In this document: one piece after another, positions 23,569-33,480 of the stretch
How the letters are laid out: every line of letters begins with the position of its first letter
How positions within the stretch are numbered: position 1 is the stretch's first letter
Assembly (NCBI GenBank): GCA_009809945.1
Contig: WTPW01000506.1
Span: forward strand, 62,001-126,000
DNA from: Gigaspora margarita
Taxonomy: Eukaryota; Glomeromycota; Glomeromycetes; Diversisporales; Gigasporaceae
DNA length: 64,000 nt
Direction of reading: 5' to 3'
Translations under genes and position numbers: made by a program
The notes under the pieces: generated by a model
Databases searched by the model: none
Told to the model about the DNA's origin: nothing
Seen by the model: the letters and a program-made list of their open reading frames with translations, nothing else

Positions 23569-24092
23569 TTTTTTTTTATACAATGAGGCCTATCCTCTAA
23601 CTTTTTTATTTATTCAAATAGAAATTACATATAAATAAACAATTTTATAAGAATGAAAAGAGAAGGTAGGGGTAAGAGTTGCTTTACTCTTGACCTAAGC
23701 TATGCTAGAAAGATCATAGACCTCTAGTTATCGTATGAGTTTAAGTAGCTGCGCTCTTCAGTGATATACTGGAGTAATGAAGTGTTGATTACAGAGTGTC
23801 TAATTTTATGAGTGGGTAAATGTAGTGGACTAGTTAAGGGAACAGGTGAGAAAAAAATTGGATCATAGGAATATTGATGAGAGGGTAGCCATATCTTGTG
23901 GTAGATTAGTTTGATAATCAAATAATGTAAAAGGGAGTGTATTTTATTTTATCTGCTGGTTTTTCGAAAGGTGCAAGGGTAGCTGTCATTATAAATTCCA
24001 AAGGGAAGAGTCAGGTTACATGGAGGTATTTGAATGAGCTGATGAAATCAAATGATCGAGGTATATGGAAATTTAGTTCAGAGGCTAGAGTC
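23569..24092 (-). mobile_element. Retroposon relic, about 520 bp, with poly-A tail
   Basis: A T-run at 23562-23578 is the tail of a minus-strand insertion. TTCTGTATCTATTTTT at the left and TTCTGTATTTATTTTT from 24093 form a duplication with one mismatch. Just inside the tail is GAGGCCTATCCTC, able to form a small hairpin. Translations show no reverse transcriptase, so this is a short truncated LINE end or a SINE. Confidence 0.6.
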
Positions 24093-24289
24093 TTCTGTAT
24101 TTATTTTTTTGTTTATTGTTTATTATTATACTAATGCTTTATTTTTTTTTGGAACCCGCTTCTTTGGCTTTATTGAAGTGTTTTATTTGTTCTTTTTTTT
24201 CACATTTTCTTTTAAGTTTTAGTGTTTTTTGATAAGTACTTTTTTCTGATCTTTCACCATTTTTTTTCTAGTAACTTTTACTGATCTTT

Positions 24290-25360
24290 CAAAACCGGTT
24301 GGTGAACTTTTTTATAAACTTACTTTTGGTCTTTTGCCAATTTATTGGTGAACTTGTAAATTTTTTTCTGGTTCTTTGGCATTTCTTGGTGAACTTTTTT
24401 GGATCTTTTGGCTTTTTGTTGGTGAACTCCTGTAAATTTTGGCATTTTTTTGATGAATCCTCTTGTGAATATTCGGTATTATCTCTTGTAGACTTTTGGC
24501 ATTTTCTGGTTAACTCTCTTGTGGACTTTCAGCGTTTGTTAGTGAATTCTCTTGTGGACTCTTAGCATTTTCTGATGAATTCTCTTGTGAACTTTCAAAT
24601 GAATTTTCTTATGGACTTTTGGCATTTGTTTGTGAATTCTCTTGTGGACTTTTGGCACTTTCTGATGAACTCTCTTGTGAACTTTCAGCATTTTCTGGTA
24701 AATTCTCTTGTAAACTTTTAGCGTTTGGTGAACTCTCTTGTGGACTTCTAGCATTTTTCGAGTTTTCTTTTAATTTTTGGAGCTCTATTGGTAAGTGTCT
24801 TCAATATTTTTTTTTTGCAAACTTTTACTGATCTTTTAAACGATTTGCTAATAAACTTTCTTGTAAACTTTTCTCTGGTCTTCTGGTGTTTTTTGAACTT
24901 TCTTGGATCTTTTGGTATTTTGTTAAATGCTCCTATGGACTTTTAATATTTTTTTTATAAATCATTTTGTGTACATTTAGCTTTTTTTAGTGAATTCTCT
25001 TGTGAACTTTTAGCGGTTCCTGAAAACTCTCTTGTGGACTTTTAGCATTTTTTAAGTTTTCTTTTGATCTTTTGGTATTTTATTTGTAAGTACTTCTGAT
25101 TTTTTAACTATTTTTTTTTGTGAATTTTTACTTATTTTTCAAAATTGCTTGATGAACTTTCTTATGGACTTTCTTCTGCTTTTTCAATGATTTGTTGGTG
25201 AACTTTCCTCTAGTCTTTCAGCATTTCTTGGTAAACTTTAGGTCTTTCAATATTTTTTATAAACTTTTTTGGGTCTTTCAGTATTTTGTTGAGCTTTTCT
25301 GTAGACTTTCAGCATTTATTTTGTAAATCCTCTTGTGGATATTTGGCATTTTAATGTGCA
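24290..25360. repeat. Degenerate 33-bp minisatellite
   Basis: Tandem units built on GTGAACTCTCTTGTGGACTT followed by TTGGCATTTTCTG, most regular at about 24480-24760 and decaying on both sides. Because 33 is a multiple of three, both strands stay open: the minus strand reads as repeats of KVHKRIHQKMP and the plus strand as repeats of NSLVDFWHFLV. No start context, domain or splice signal supports a real protein. Confidence 0.85.
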
Positions 25361-25423
25361 ATTAATACTAGGAGTGGTATTTTGGCATTGCAAAATACAT
25401 TGGGTTTTCATATAGTTGGATAT

Positions 25424-25495
25424 AAGCAAAATTTTGCAGTAAAGTATAATCGTTTGCATAAGCAGCCGATTATACTTTACTGCAAAATTTTGCTT
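25424..25495. repeat. Perfect hairpin with 29-bp arms
   Basis: AAGCAAAATTTTGCAGTAAAG...ATAATCG at 25424-25452 is the exact reverse complement of 25467-25495, with a 14-base loop. It abuts the left end of the TIR element starting at 25496. It may be an independent tiny palindromic MITE or a terminal hairpin of that element. Confidence 0.85.
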
Positions 25496-26643
25496 AAGAG
25501 TAGGGTATTTTAAGTCACATTATACATATATAATTTTGTGCAGATCATGGAACTCAGCCCTTATGAAAGCTCTCACAAACTTGTGATGTTTAAAAATTTT
25601 TCGTCAATAGTTTAATATCATTAAAAAAGATGTTTTTTGATCATTCAAGGGCTCGTGTACTCAATGATAAGTTGTTTTCTATTAGCAAGTTGGCTTAAAA
25701 AAGGTTTATTGAGAAAAAAGGCGAAGTTAACTTTACATATTGGGCTTCAAAAATACACATTACAAGCAAACTTTATTAAATAATAATTTTTTAAAAAAAA
25801 ATTTAGCAGATAATGATTTCAACCACTTGTTTACAATTAATTATATTGCGAAAAACTATAATGTTTAGAAATTTTTGGAGATTAGCTAGAGACTATTTGT
25901 AAAAAAAGTGTTTATTAATAGATCTATTTATAGATTATATGGGCGGTCCAAAGTAGAAACCAAGGAAATTGGATAATCACGAGTTTTGAGATAATTGGCA
26001 AAACATATTTTGTTACACAAAAACAAAACAAACCTAAAAATAACAATTCCGGATTATAAACCTGTTTGTTATTCAACTGATTGGCTAATTTTTATAGATC
26101 TACTGATGAAAATTGTGTAATGTTGAACATTGATCTATTTTTAGATTTTGCCGTTTTACCGTTTAAAAGTTTTTAAACGATTATAACTTCAAAATTTACT
26201 AATTAATTATATTTTCATTATTAAATAAAAAAAATTCAGCTTTAAAAAATGTATCTGATTAATCTAAAAGCTCATTTTTTAAAAAAAGGTCAAATTCCTT
26301 GGTTTCTACTTTTGACTGCCCATATAGTTGTATTAAAACATGGGTGACGGTCAAATTAGATAGTTGTAAATGGCTAAAATTTTTAATTGTAATACGTATA
26401 ATGAGTGTAAAAAGCATTTTATTATATAATTATTTATTATTATATCAGTAAAAATTAGTTAAAGTAAAAAAAAATTGTTATAGTTCGAAAAATATTTAAT
26501 TTCTGTTTATAGTAAATGTAATAATTTGATTGGCTGATATACAATAAGTTACTATTTTTAGTTTGTTGTACTAATGATCTATATCTTGCAGCTATGCCAT
26601 TATTTTACTATAATGTAGATCACATGAAATACCCTACCCTTAA
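25496..26643. mobile_element. TIR element, about 1.15 kb
   Basis: TAAGAGTAGGGTATTTTAAG at the left is mirrored by AAATACCCTACCCTTAA at the right, with TCACATTATA / TATAATGTAGATCACA just inside. No coding region. It encloses a mariner-like MITE (25940-26322). Confidence 0.7.
25940..26322. mobile_element. mariner-like MITE, 383 bp, TA duplication
   Basis: TA flanks at 25938-25939 and 26323-26324. Ends TGGGCGGTCCAAAGTAGAAA and, as reverse complement, TGGGCAGTCAAAAGTAGAAA, continuing through CCAAGGAA on both sides. Non-coding interior. Confidence 0.85.
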
Positions 26644-27924
26644 ATACTAGATCGCGAATTGTACCAGATATACGAATTTATGACTGAGTTAAATATATTA
26701 AGTGGTAAATCGCAGATAAAGGGTAAAAAATGATGATCATTTTATAATCAATTACGGCAGAATTTAATAGTAAATTTCTATAGTGTGCGAATGTGGCTTT
26801 TCTACATATAAAGTATTTTTTTTACTAAGCAAACCTTTTGTAATTTCTAATTAAACTTTGCAGAACAACTTTTCTGATTCTAATGATAGTTAAATCATTC
26901 GAATCGCGTTAGTATATGACACGATATGAGTATTTGTTGATTGTTTACTATAGGGTTTTTTATTATGATCAGAAATGTATGGCATTCTACTTCCATATAA
27001 GGTAATTAGTAAAACTCCACTGATTTTTACTATGAAATTTTGACCCTTTAACTGCAAATTACTATTTAACTTTTATATAAAAATCTTAATAAAAAATATC
27101 TAGTTGTTATTTGCTTTTTGATTAGATCTGAAGTAAATATAATCAGAGTTTATTTCTGAGATTGTTGTTTTTGTTACATATGATTATATACAATTAATTG
27201 GTTGTACATGATTCAGGCTAGTATCAATCATATAATATTTCTGTTTTTTGATTGGCTAACTAGCATGGGATATATATCTCTCCATGGGAAATATATCTTA
27301 TAGAGATGCCTAAAAGCTCCCTTTCTTTTATTATCTTCATTTCACTCTTTTTTTTAAATACTTTTTAAAAATAGTAGAGAAATAAAAAATAAAAAACCCC
27401 ATTTTTCAAAAGTAAGAGTTGGTGTTCTTGCAACTTGCCAGAAAAATCTAGTATTCTTGCAAAATGCCAAAGAAGTTAAAGTTAGTATTTTTTAAAGTAC
27501 CAGAAAGTCAGATCATATTCTTCAAAGTTCTGAAGAAGTCAGGAATAAATAAAATAAAAAAACAAGTAAAAAAAAAACAAAATATGTAAGCAAAACTTAA
27601 TAAAAAAAAATGAAGCCCCAAATCTCTATTTCTCTGAAGTAAAAGTTCACATTTAGAAATTGCTGAATCAAGTTGTTTTTGTAAAGTACCAGGTTAATAT
27701 TTTTGCAATGTTTGCAAAGTTTTAAAAAAGACTGAGTTGTGTTTTCTTGCAAAATGCCAGAAAGTAAAGTTTTGTTCTTGCAAAGTGCTAGAATAAAATA
27801 AATTAATAAAAAAAATTTAAAAAATAAAAAACCAAAAAACAAAACCAAAAAATAAATGAAGTGAAACCTTACAAAAACTTGCAAAACCTTGCGAAAACTT
27901 GCATCTAACTAAATCATTTCGAAT

Positions 27925-28268
27925 ACTACATATTTTGTTAAATTATTCTATACTATAAATTTTCTAAAAATATCTGAATTAAAAATATTTATTTTATTTT
28001 ATAATGCATTCAAAAGCTTACTTGGCAAATCTTTTAATTGAAATTATAAACCCTTTATTTTTTTAATTCAGCAATCCCACCTTCTGTATCTATAGACTTT
28101 ATTACATATAAACTGCTTTTATGTATACAAGATTCTATTTTAACAGAAAGCTTACCCTATTTTATTCAGATGCAACTCATCTAGCAATTCTTTTGCCCAA
28201 TTCAGATTCCCAACTTACTGGAATATGTTTCCTTCTATCATCAGCAGACAAATACTTTCCATATGAGC
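27925..28268. other. No gene recognised
   Basis: A short plus-strand stretch near 28150-28250 translates to YSDATHLAILLP-like text reminiscent of a retroelement RNase H start, but it is too short and isolated to call. Confidence 0.3.
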
Positions 28269-28353
28269 AGATTTGATTCATATGATGATGGGTTGTTATA
28301 TTGTACATTACTGATGTACAATATAACAACCCATCATCATATGAATCAAATCT
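28269..28353. repeat. Perfect 85-bp hairpin with 40-bp arms
   Basis: The arm starting AGATTTGATTCATATGATGA is repeated exactly as reverse complement after the 5-base loop TACTG, with no mismatch over 40 bp. Beyond the arms the symmetry fades (CATATGAG against CTTATATG). No gene uses it. Perfect arms mean a very recent origin, gene-conversion-like repair, or a palindromic artefact. Confidence 0.9.
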
Positions 28354-28689
28354 ACTTATATGCTATATCAAGATTGCCTTCTTCTTAAACCTTTTTCTTT
28401 TATCTTCTCTAGTAAGCAAATCTTATTACAAAAAAAACTACATCAAATTGAAAATAAAGAGGAAAAATAAAATGTTGAAAAAATATCTACAATTTAAATG
28501 ATAAAGCAAATATGATACAAAAAGAAATAGAAAGAAAAAATAAAAAAGCAAAAAGAGAAAAACTTGATAACACTATTATTACCTGTGCTAGACTATAAAA
28601 ATTATATAGCACTATATAAAGAAACACTTTAGCAAGTTGCTATATATATAAAAAAAAAAAAACTATGTCTAACGAAAATTCTAGAAAGA
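28354..28689. other. No gene recognised
   Basis: A-rich sequence with lysine-rich short open frames only. No terminal repeats were found. Confidence 0.35.
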
Positions 28690-29230
28690 AATTTCATTAT
28701 GTGCTTCTTCCAGATCTCAAACACATCATTCTCATAAGTAGTACCAAAATTCACTCATGATCTTGATTCTATTTTGGTAAGCATGTTTCCAAATAGAAAA
28801 GAGTAAATACTACTGATCTTTTAGAAAAGTTAAACTAGGATACCCACTTTGTTAAAATTTTGAAAAGTTCAAAGAGACAAAAGATATTGTCACTTGTATT
28901 AAATTTAAAAGAAAATGAAGTCTAAAAACTTATTTTTTGTTGTTCCTCTTTGTTTATCACAGAATACTTTATTGATGGAGACTTTATTTTGCTTTCACCA
29001 AAATTTCTTGTACAAGAGCACTACCTTCTGCTAGTTATTTTGCAAAAAGATGCTTTTGGCTTGCATGCTAAATATACAAAGAAGTTCCCAAGCAGATAGT
29101 TGATCTTTGTAAAAACTGTATTTTTTGTATGTATTCTACTATACATAAAGTATAGGCAACTCTAACAAAAACTTTTTGTTTGTTTCTATCAGCAAATTTG
29201 ATTCAGGTAATTGTCAAAAAGCGTGTGTTT
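28690..29230 (+). repeat. Unclassified repeat, copy 2 (inverted partner at 6603-7160)
   Basis: Matches the reverse complement of 6603-7160 through several blocks, including CCAAAATTTCTTGTACAAGAG, CTGCTAGTTATTTTG and GGCTTGCATGCTAAATA. Broken protein-like text is present in one frame (ALPSASYFAKRCFWLAC) but belongs to no family I can name. Confidence 0.5.
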
Positions 29231-29915
29231 TATAAGCTCTTTATTTTATTATTATCACCAAAATTTATATAGGGATTACTATTGATTTTTATTAGTATTG
29301 GATAGTAATTGATTAAAATTCCCTGACAAGGACTATCAATTAAGATAATAATTGATAATAATCAGTAATAATTGATAGATATCAGATTAAACATTATGAA
29401 TAATAATTCTAAGCAATACTATTATACTATATTAGTTAACTAATTTGTTACACTATTTATGACTGAGTTTTTTGTTATATATAAATTTATAAAAAAATAT
29501 AAAAAATTACTATAAGCTTTGAATTTATGATATTTCTTGCTCTATATATTAACTTAAAATTAAAATTTTCAGAAATATAGAGCAAAAGGAGAAGAAAAAA
29601 ATTGAGCTTAAAAATTGAATTAAAGTTTCGCTAATTTTGTCAAAACAAAAATGTAACTTTACTAAAAACAAATATTTTCTAATTTTAAGATAAGAAGCAT
29701 ATGTAAAAACATGCTTTAAACAACTTTACTTAGGCGACGGAAGTAGGTTATCTTGTAAGAAAAATGGGTTGTCTATGTACTAAAGTTAAAATTTATCACA
29801 TTTCATGATTAAATTTTTTTTTATTAGGTAACCTACTTTGGGCTCTTAAAAAAAGTTGTTTAGCATATAATTTTACTTATATTTGAGATTAAAACGCACT
29901 TTTTTGAACCTTTTA

Positions 29916-30017
29916 CTAAGTGAAAAATAGGGTTAAAGTTAGAAAAAAAATTTTTTCTATAAAATTTTTTTTTTTAGAAAAAATTTTTTTCTAACTTTAA
30001 CTTCATTTTTCACTTAG
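29916..30017. mobile_element. Palindromic mini-element, 102 bp, TA flanks
   Basis: CTAAGTGAAAAATAGGGTTA...AAAGTTAG pairs with CTAACTTTAACTTCATTTTTC...ACTTAG, flanked by TA at 29914-29915 and 30018-30019. It would fold as one hairpin. Confidence 0.7.
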
Positions 30018-30019
30018 TA

Positions 30020-30422
30020 CAGTACAGGATACTTAAAGGCTACATTCTAAAATTTTCATATTGAAATTTGATGTCTTTGTGAATTCTTGCATTTTGATTG
30101 GCTGAAAATTAATTATTAAAAAATATTTTAATATTAATTTTAAAAATTAATTTTAAAATTAATTTTAAATTAGCCAATAGCAGTAAGCTAAAATCATGTG
30201 ACTTGTTCCATTTTGAGCTAAATTTTTACGTATCATATAAAAATACTATACTTTTAAACACATTAATTAAAAAAGCATACAATGTTTTTTTTAAAAATAA
30301 GGCCGCTAAGGTGTAGCAAATTAGCTAAATTACAAAATAGTAGCTTGTTTTTTGTGATATTATTTTTATATTAAATATTATTAGCTATTAAAATTTGTGA
30401 AGCCTTTAAGCATTCTGCACTA
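30020..30422. mobile_element. mariner-like MITE, 403 bp (copy 2)
   Basis: TA at 30018-30019 and 30423-30424. Ends CAGTACAGGATACTTAAAGG and, as reverse complement, TAGTGCAGAATGCTTAAAGG. The body matches 12267-12667 along its length. It inserted at the TA that flanks the palindromic mini-element. Confidence 0.85.
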
Positions 30423-30899
30423 TAAGAGGTTCAAAAAAGCATGTTTTGACCTTAAGCATGAGTAAATTACATGCTGAACAACTTTCTTAAGAGCCCAAAG
30501 TAGGTTACCTAATAAAACAAAATGTTTAATTATAAAACATGATAAATTTTAACTTTAGTATATAGATAACCCATTTTTCTTACAAGGTAACCTATTTCTG
30601 TCACCTAAATAAAGTTGTTAAAAGCATGTCTTTATATATGCTTCTCATCTTAAAATTAGAAAATATTTGTTTTTGGTGAAGTTATATTTTTGTTTTGTGC
30701 AAAACTAGTGAAATTTTAATCTGATTTTTAAGCTCAATTTTTTCTTCTTCTCTTGTTCTATATTTTTGAAAATTTTAATTTTAAGTTAATATGTAGGGGA
30801 AGAAACATTATGAATTCAAATCTTATAGTAATTTTATATGTTTTTTTTATAAATTTTATATGTAAAAAATTTTTATATGACATATCAGCTAACTGATAT

Positions 30900-31225
30900 A
30901 CTTATTTTTAAATATTTTACAGGTTTTTGCAAGTTTTCACAAGGTTTCGCAATTTAATATAAATTTTATATATTTTATTTATTTATTATTATTATATATT
31001 ATATATTAAATTAAATCTATTTTATGATATTATTAAGTTATACATTCTTTACAATAAAAAAAAATAAAACAAAAAAAAAATTTGAAAAATGAAAAAATAA
31101 TAATATTTTAAACTACTTTTCACTTTGTCGTATAATAATAACTCTAAATATTTTTTTCTCACCCTGCAGTTAGCTATTATTTCTCTTCTTTGTTTTAACT
31201 ACAGTATATATAACCTAGTTCTGAC
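30900..31225. repeat. Third, partial copy of the helicase-composite arm
   Basis: GTTTTTGCAAGTTTTCACAAGG, the following TTTTATATATTTTATTTATT tract, CTACTTTTCACTTTGT and GCAGTTAGCTATTATTT occur in the same order as in 23040-23400 and, inverted, in 20570-21260. No helicase accompanies it. Confidence 0.65.
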
Positions 31226-31374
31226 CAATAAAATTGATAAAATTCAAATTGCTAATTCTTCTTTAAAAAAAATAATAAACAAAAAATATTATCTTAAAAT
31301 ATTAAATCAAAACAAGCTAAACACTTTCACGCTTTTAAATTTTTTTTAAATCTATTTATAAATAACTTATAGCC

Positions 31375-33210
31375 TCTTCCATATAGACAAATCAAGTTTA
31401 ATAGACTTCTTTTACAAATAGACTATAAAGAAATTCTTGCTATAATTGATATCTTCAACAACTTAGACTTGCCCTTACTTCCCTCCTCCTATCAACCCCA
31501 AATTAATATTCTCTCTCGTGAGATACATCTTATACATCATAGTATTAAAACCCCTTACTACCAAAATCAACTAATTCAAATATACAACAATATCTTTAAT
31601 CTAAATTCAACTCACCTTAACTTTTTTACTGACGCTTTTATTAAAAATCTTCAATTCTCAAATATCAAATCCGGTATAGACTGAATTTGTAAAAATGACC
31701 CTTCTATCTACTTTAATGCAGCAATAAATCCTTCTTCAGACTCTTCTTGCTCTGAATTATTAGCAACTATCCCTCTTTTACTTGCTATACCAAATAACTC
31801 TGTTATTACAATATATATTGATAACTTATCTGCAATCAAAAACCTAATCAATCCTCCTTTCTTTAAACTTATTCAAAACAAAAACTGGGATATAATCTCA
31901 ATTATTAACTCTATTAAATCTACAAAAAACATTTCTATTACTACTATCAAAGTTGAATCACATTCAACTAGTTCTCTACATAACCAAGCTGACCTTCTAG
32001 CAAAACAAGGCTCTGATAAACCTATAATAGAAATCTCCTATACATACTTCAAACTACCTACTCACTTTTTATGGAATAATTATATAATAACACACAAAGC
32101 TCGCTCCTTTATCAAAAATATTATCAAAATTCAAGAACTAACATCTTGGTCATCTCTTAAATTTTTTAACAATTATACTTTAGATATAAATTGGAACTTA
32201 ACTTTTAAAATATTTAAATCTTTAGAATACAATTCCTCTTTATACTCCTTCTATATCAAAATCCTAACAAACAACCTCCCAACAATGCAAAACTTTAACA
32301 TCCGCTACCCAAATCTATATACAACAAATCAATGTTGTAAATGCTCTTCAATTGAAGATACTCTCCATATACTTCTATGTTCCAAAAATACTAAAAACAT
32401 CCAACAATCGCTTACTAATATAATTAATAACACACTTCAACAATCCCAATTAATATCAATCTCAGATATTACACTTCTTAATACCCTTTCATTACTATCA
32501 ACTAACTCCACTAATATACAATACAACTTTCTTATACCTACTATTCTAGGAATATACTCCAAACCAACATATCATAATACCAAAATTCTTCTAAAAAAAC
32601 AAACTGAACTCTTTCTCACTAACTTCTCAAATAATCTCTTAAATTGGTTTTATAACATTATATAGTCACAACGTAATATATTTCAATATCAATGGGAAAT
32701 AGCCCAGAATATCACAAAAAAAACCAAACATACTAAAATAACTCTACCATCAAGCACTACTCAAGCAAATACATCAAGAACTCATATATAACCAATAAAC
32801 ATACACTCTGCTATTAAAAAATGGTACTTACAAGGCTACCCCCTAACAACATGCTTTTTATAATGTCATGATTAACATCTTAGGTTTTCTCCAACCTATC
32901 CTAACTAGATTTATTTTATTAGTTTAAATTAATAATAGTATAAAATAGGAAATAGGAGGTGTAATGTCGCATTGGGTGCTCTGTAGCACAAATGTAGTTA
33001 GAAATCTTTACCATAGAATTTTTTTATAGCCATATCTCTTTACTTCAACTAGTTTTCGGGTTGGAGGAATTTGTCAGCCTGGTCCAAGAACTTATCTGAC
33101 CCCTCACCCATCTCTACTTGATAACAAAGAGACTATTAATCTTAGGATTAATTTAAGGCTGCTATAACAAAGTTTCTACTATGACATTATATTAATAAAA
33201 AAAAAAAAAA
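31375..33210 (+). mobile_element. 5'-truncated LINE, 1.84 kb
   Basis: Bounded by the duplication AACTTATAGCC at 31364-31374 and 33211-33221, with an A-run just before the right copy. It carries the C-terminal end of a non-LTR polyprotein (RNase H and zinc-finger regions) and about 530 bp of 3' untranslated sequence. ATTAATCTTAGGATTAAT at about 33137-33154 can form a 7-bp stem with a 4-base loop. Truncation at the 5' side is the usual outcome of target-primed reverse transcription. Confidence 0.87.
31385..32665 (+). pseudogene. LINE RNase H and C-terminal zinc finger, one stop from open
   Basis: A single plus-strand frame runs from the truncation point to the stop at 32665. RNase H landmarks: FFTDAF (first acidic residue), SCSELLATI (Glu), ITIYIDNLSAI (Asp) and NQADLLAKQGSD (final Asp after a His). 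The C-terminal CCKCSSIEDTLHILLC is the C-x2-C...H-x4-C finger seen in RNase H-bearing LINEs. The frame is interrupted once, by TGA at 31682-31684, where the family would have Trp (GIDWI). Otherwise well preserved, so the insertion is recent. Confidence 0.85.
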
Positions 33211-33221
33211 AACTTATAGCC

Positions 33222-33480
33222 AGTTGAAGTTACAATATTTTTATAATTTAACAAACAATTTGGCTGCTTTATATATAATATTAAACTAGAAAATTTGGCT
33301 GTTCTATATATAAAAATTAGGCTGCTCTATATATAAAATTTGGCTACTCTATATATAAAAATTTGGCCGCTCTATATATAAAAATTTGGCTACTCTATAT
33401 ATAACTGCATTGTATATACAGTTAATACAGATAATTTTGGCTATCTTATATTTGATACAAATCTATTGCTTTATACTAAA
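33222..33480. repeat. Tandem AATTTGGCTGCTCTATATAT array (subterminal-type)
   Basis: About six units of 24-27 bp, each AATTTGGC(T/C)G or AATTTGGCTA followed by CTCTATATATAAA. A similar AAATTTGGCTG-TATTATATA array lies at about 44700-44945, on the far side of the DDE transposase gene. The pair could be subterminal repeats of that transposon, although they run in the same direction. Confidence 0.6.

Larger units (their letters stand above)
23412..27321. mobile_element. Mutator-like TIR element, 3.91 kb, 9-bp TSD TTTCTTTTA
   Basis: Perfect duplication TTTCTTTTA at 23403-23411 and 27322-27330. Ends GAGAAATTATAGGCATCTC and, as reverse complement, GGAGCTTTTAGGCATCTC. Removing it makes the right arm of the helicase composite match the left arm across the junction, independent support for the boundaries. 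No transposase is seen; the interior holds a retroposon relic (23569-24092), a minisatellite (24290-25360), a hairpin (25424-25495) and two nested TIR elements. Confidence 0.85.
20017..27924. mobile_element. Composite element: helicase relic between long inverted repeats
   Basis: The left arm (20017-21555) and right arm (22660-27924) are inverted copies: GCAAGTTCTTGCAAGGTTTTGC at the left end and its degenerate complement near 27870-27905, then TTCAGCATTTTGTG-like and AGTGTGAAAGTA motifs, and finally the inner GAATAATTAGATA...GCATTTTT segment (21355-21390 against about 22825-22860). After removing a 3.9-kb insertion (23412-27321) and a MITE, the arms are about 1.2-1.5 kb each. Between them lies a minus-strand PIF1-type helicase relic (21600-22690). 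A third copy of part of the arm lies at 30900-31225. It could be a foldback transposon that captured Helitron sequence, or an undescribed helicase element with terminal inverted repeats. Confidence 0.65.
29475..30870. repeat. Second large foldback, arms about 430 bp, loop filled by two insertions
   Basis: The left arm (29475-29913) and right arm (30425-30870) are inverted copies: AATTACTATAAG, GAGCAAAAGGAGAAGAAAA, AAACAAATATTTTCTAATTTTAA and GGTTATCTTGTAAGAAAAATG all have complements in order. The loop holds a 102-bp palindrome (29916-30017) and a 403-bp mariner-like MITE (30020-30422), both at TA sites. Without them the arms would be almost adjacent, as in the foldback at 194-1545. No coding region. 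Confidence 0.85.

Noticed and set aside
24539-24754. Repetitive His/Lys-rich secreted effector
   Set aside because: No signal peptide, and both strands are open because the repeat period is 33 bp.
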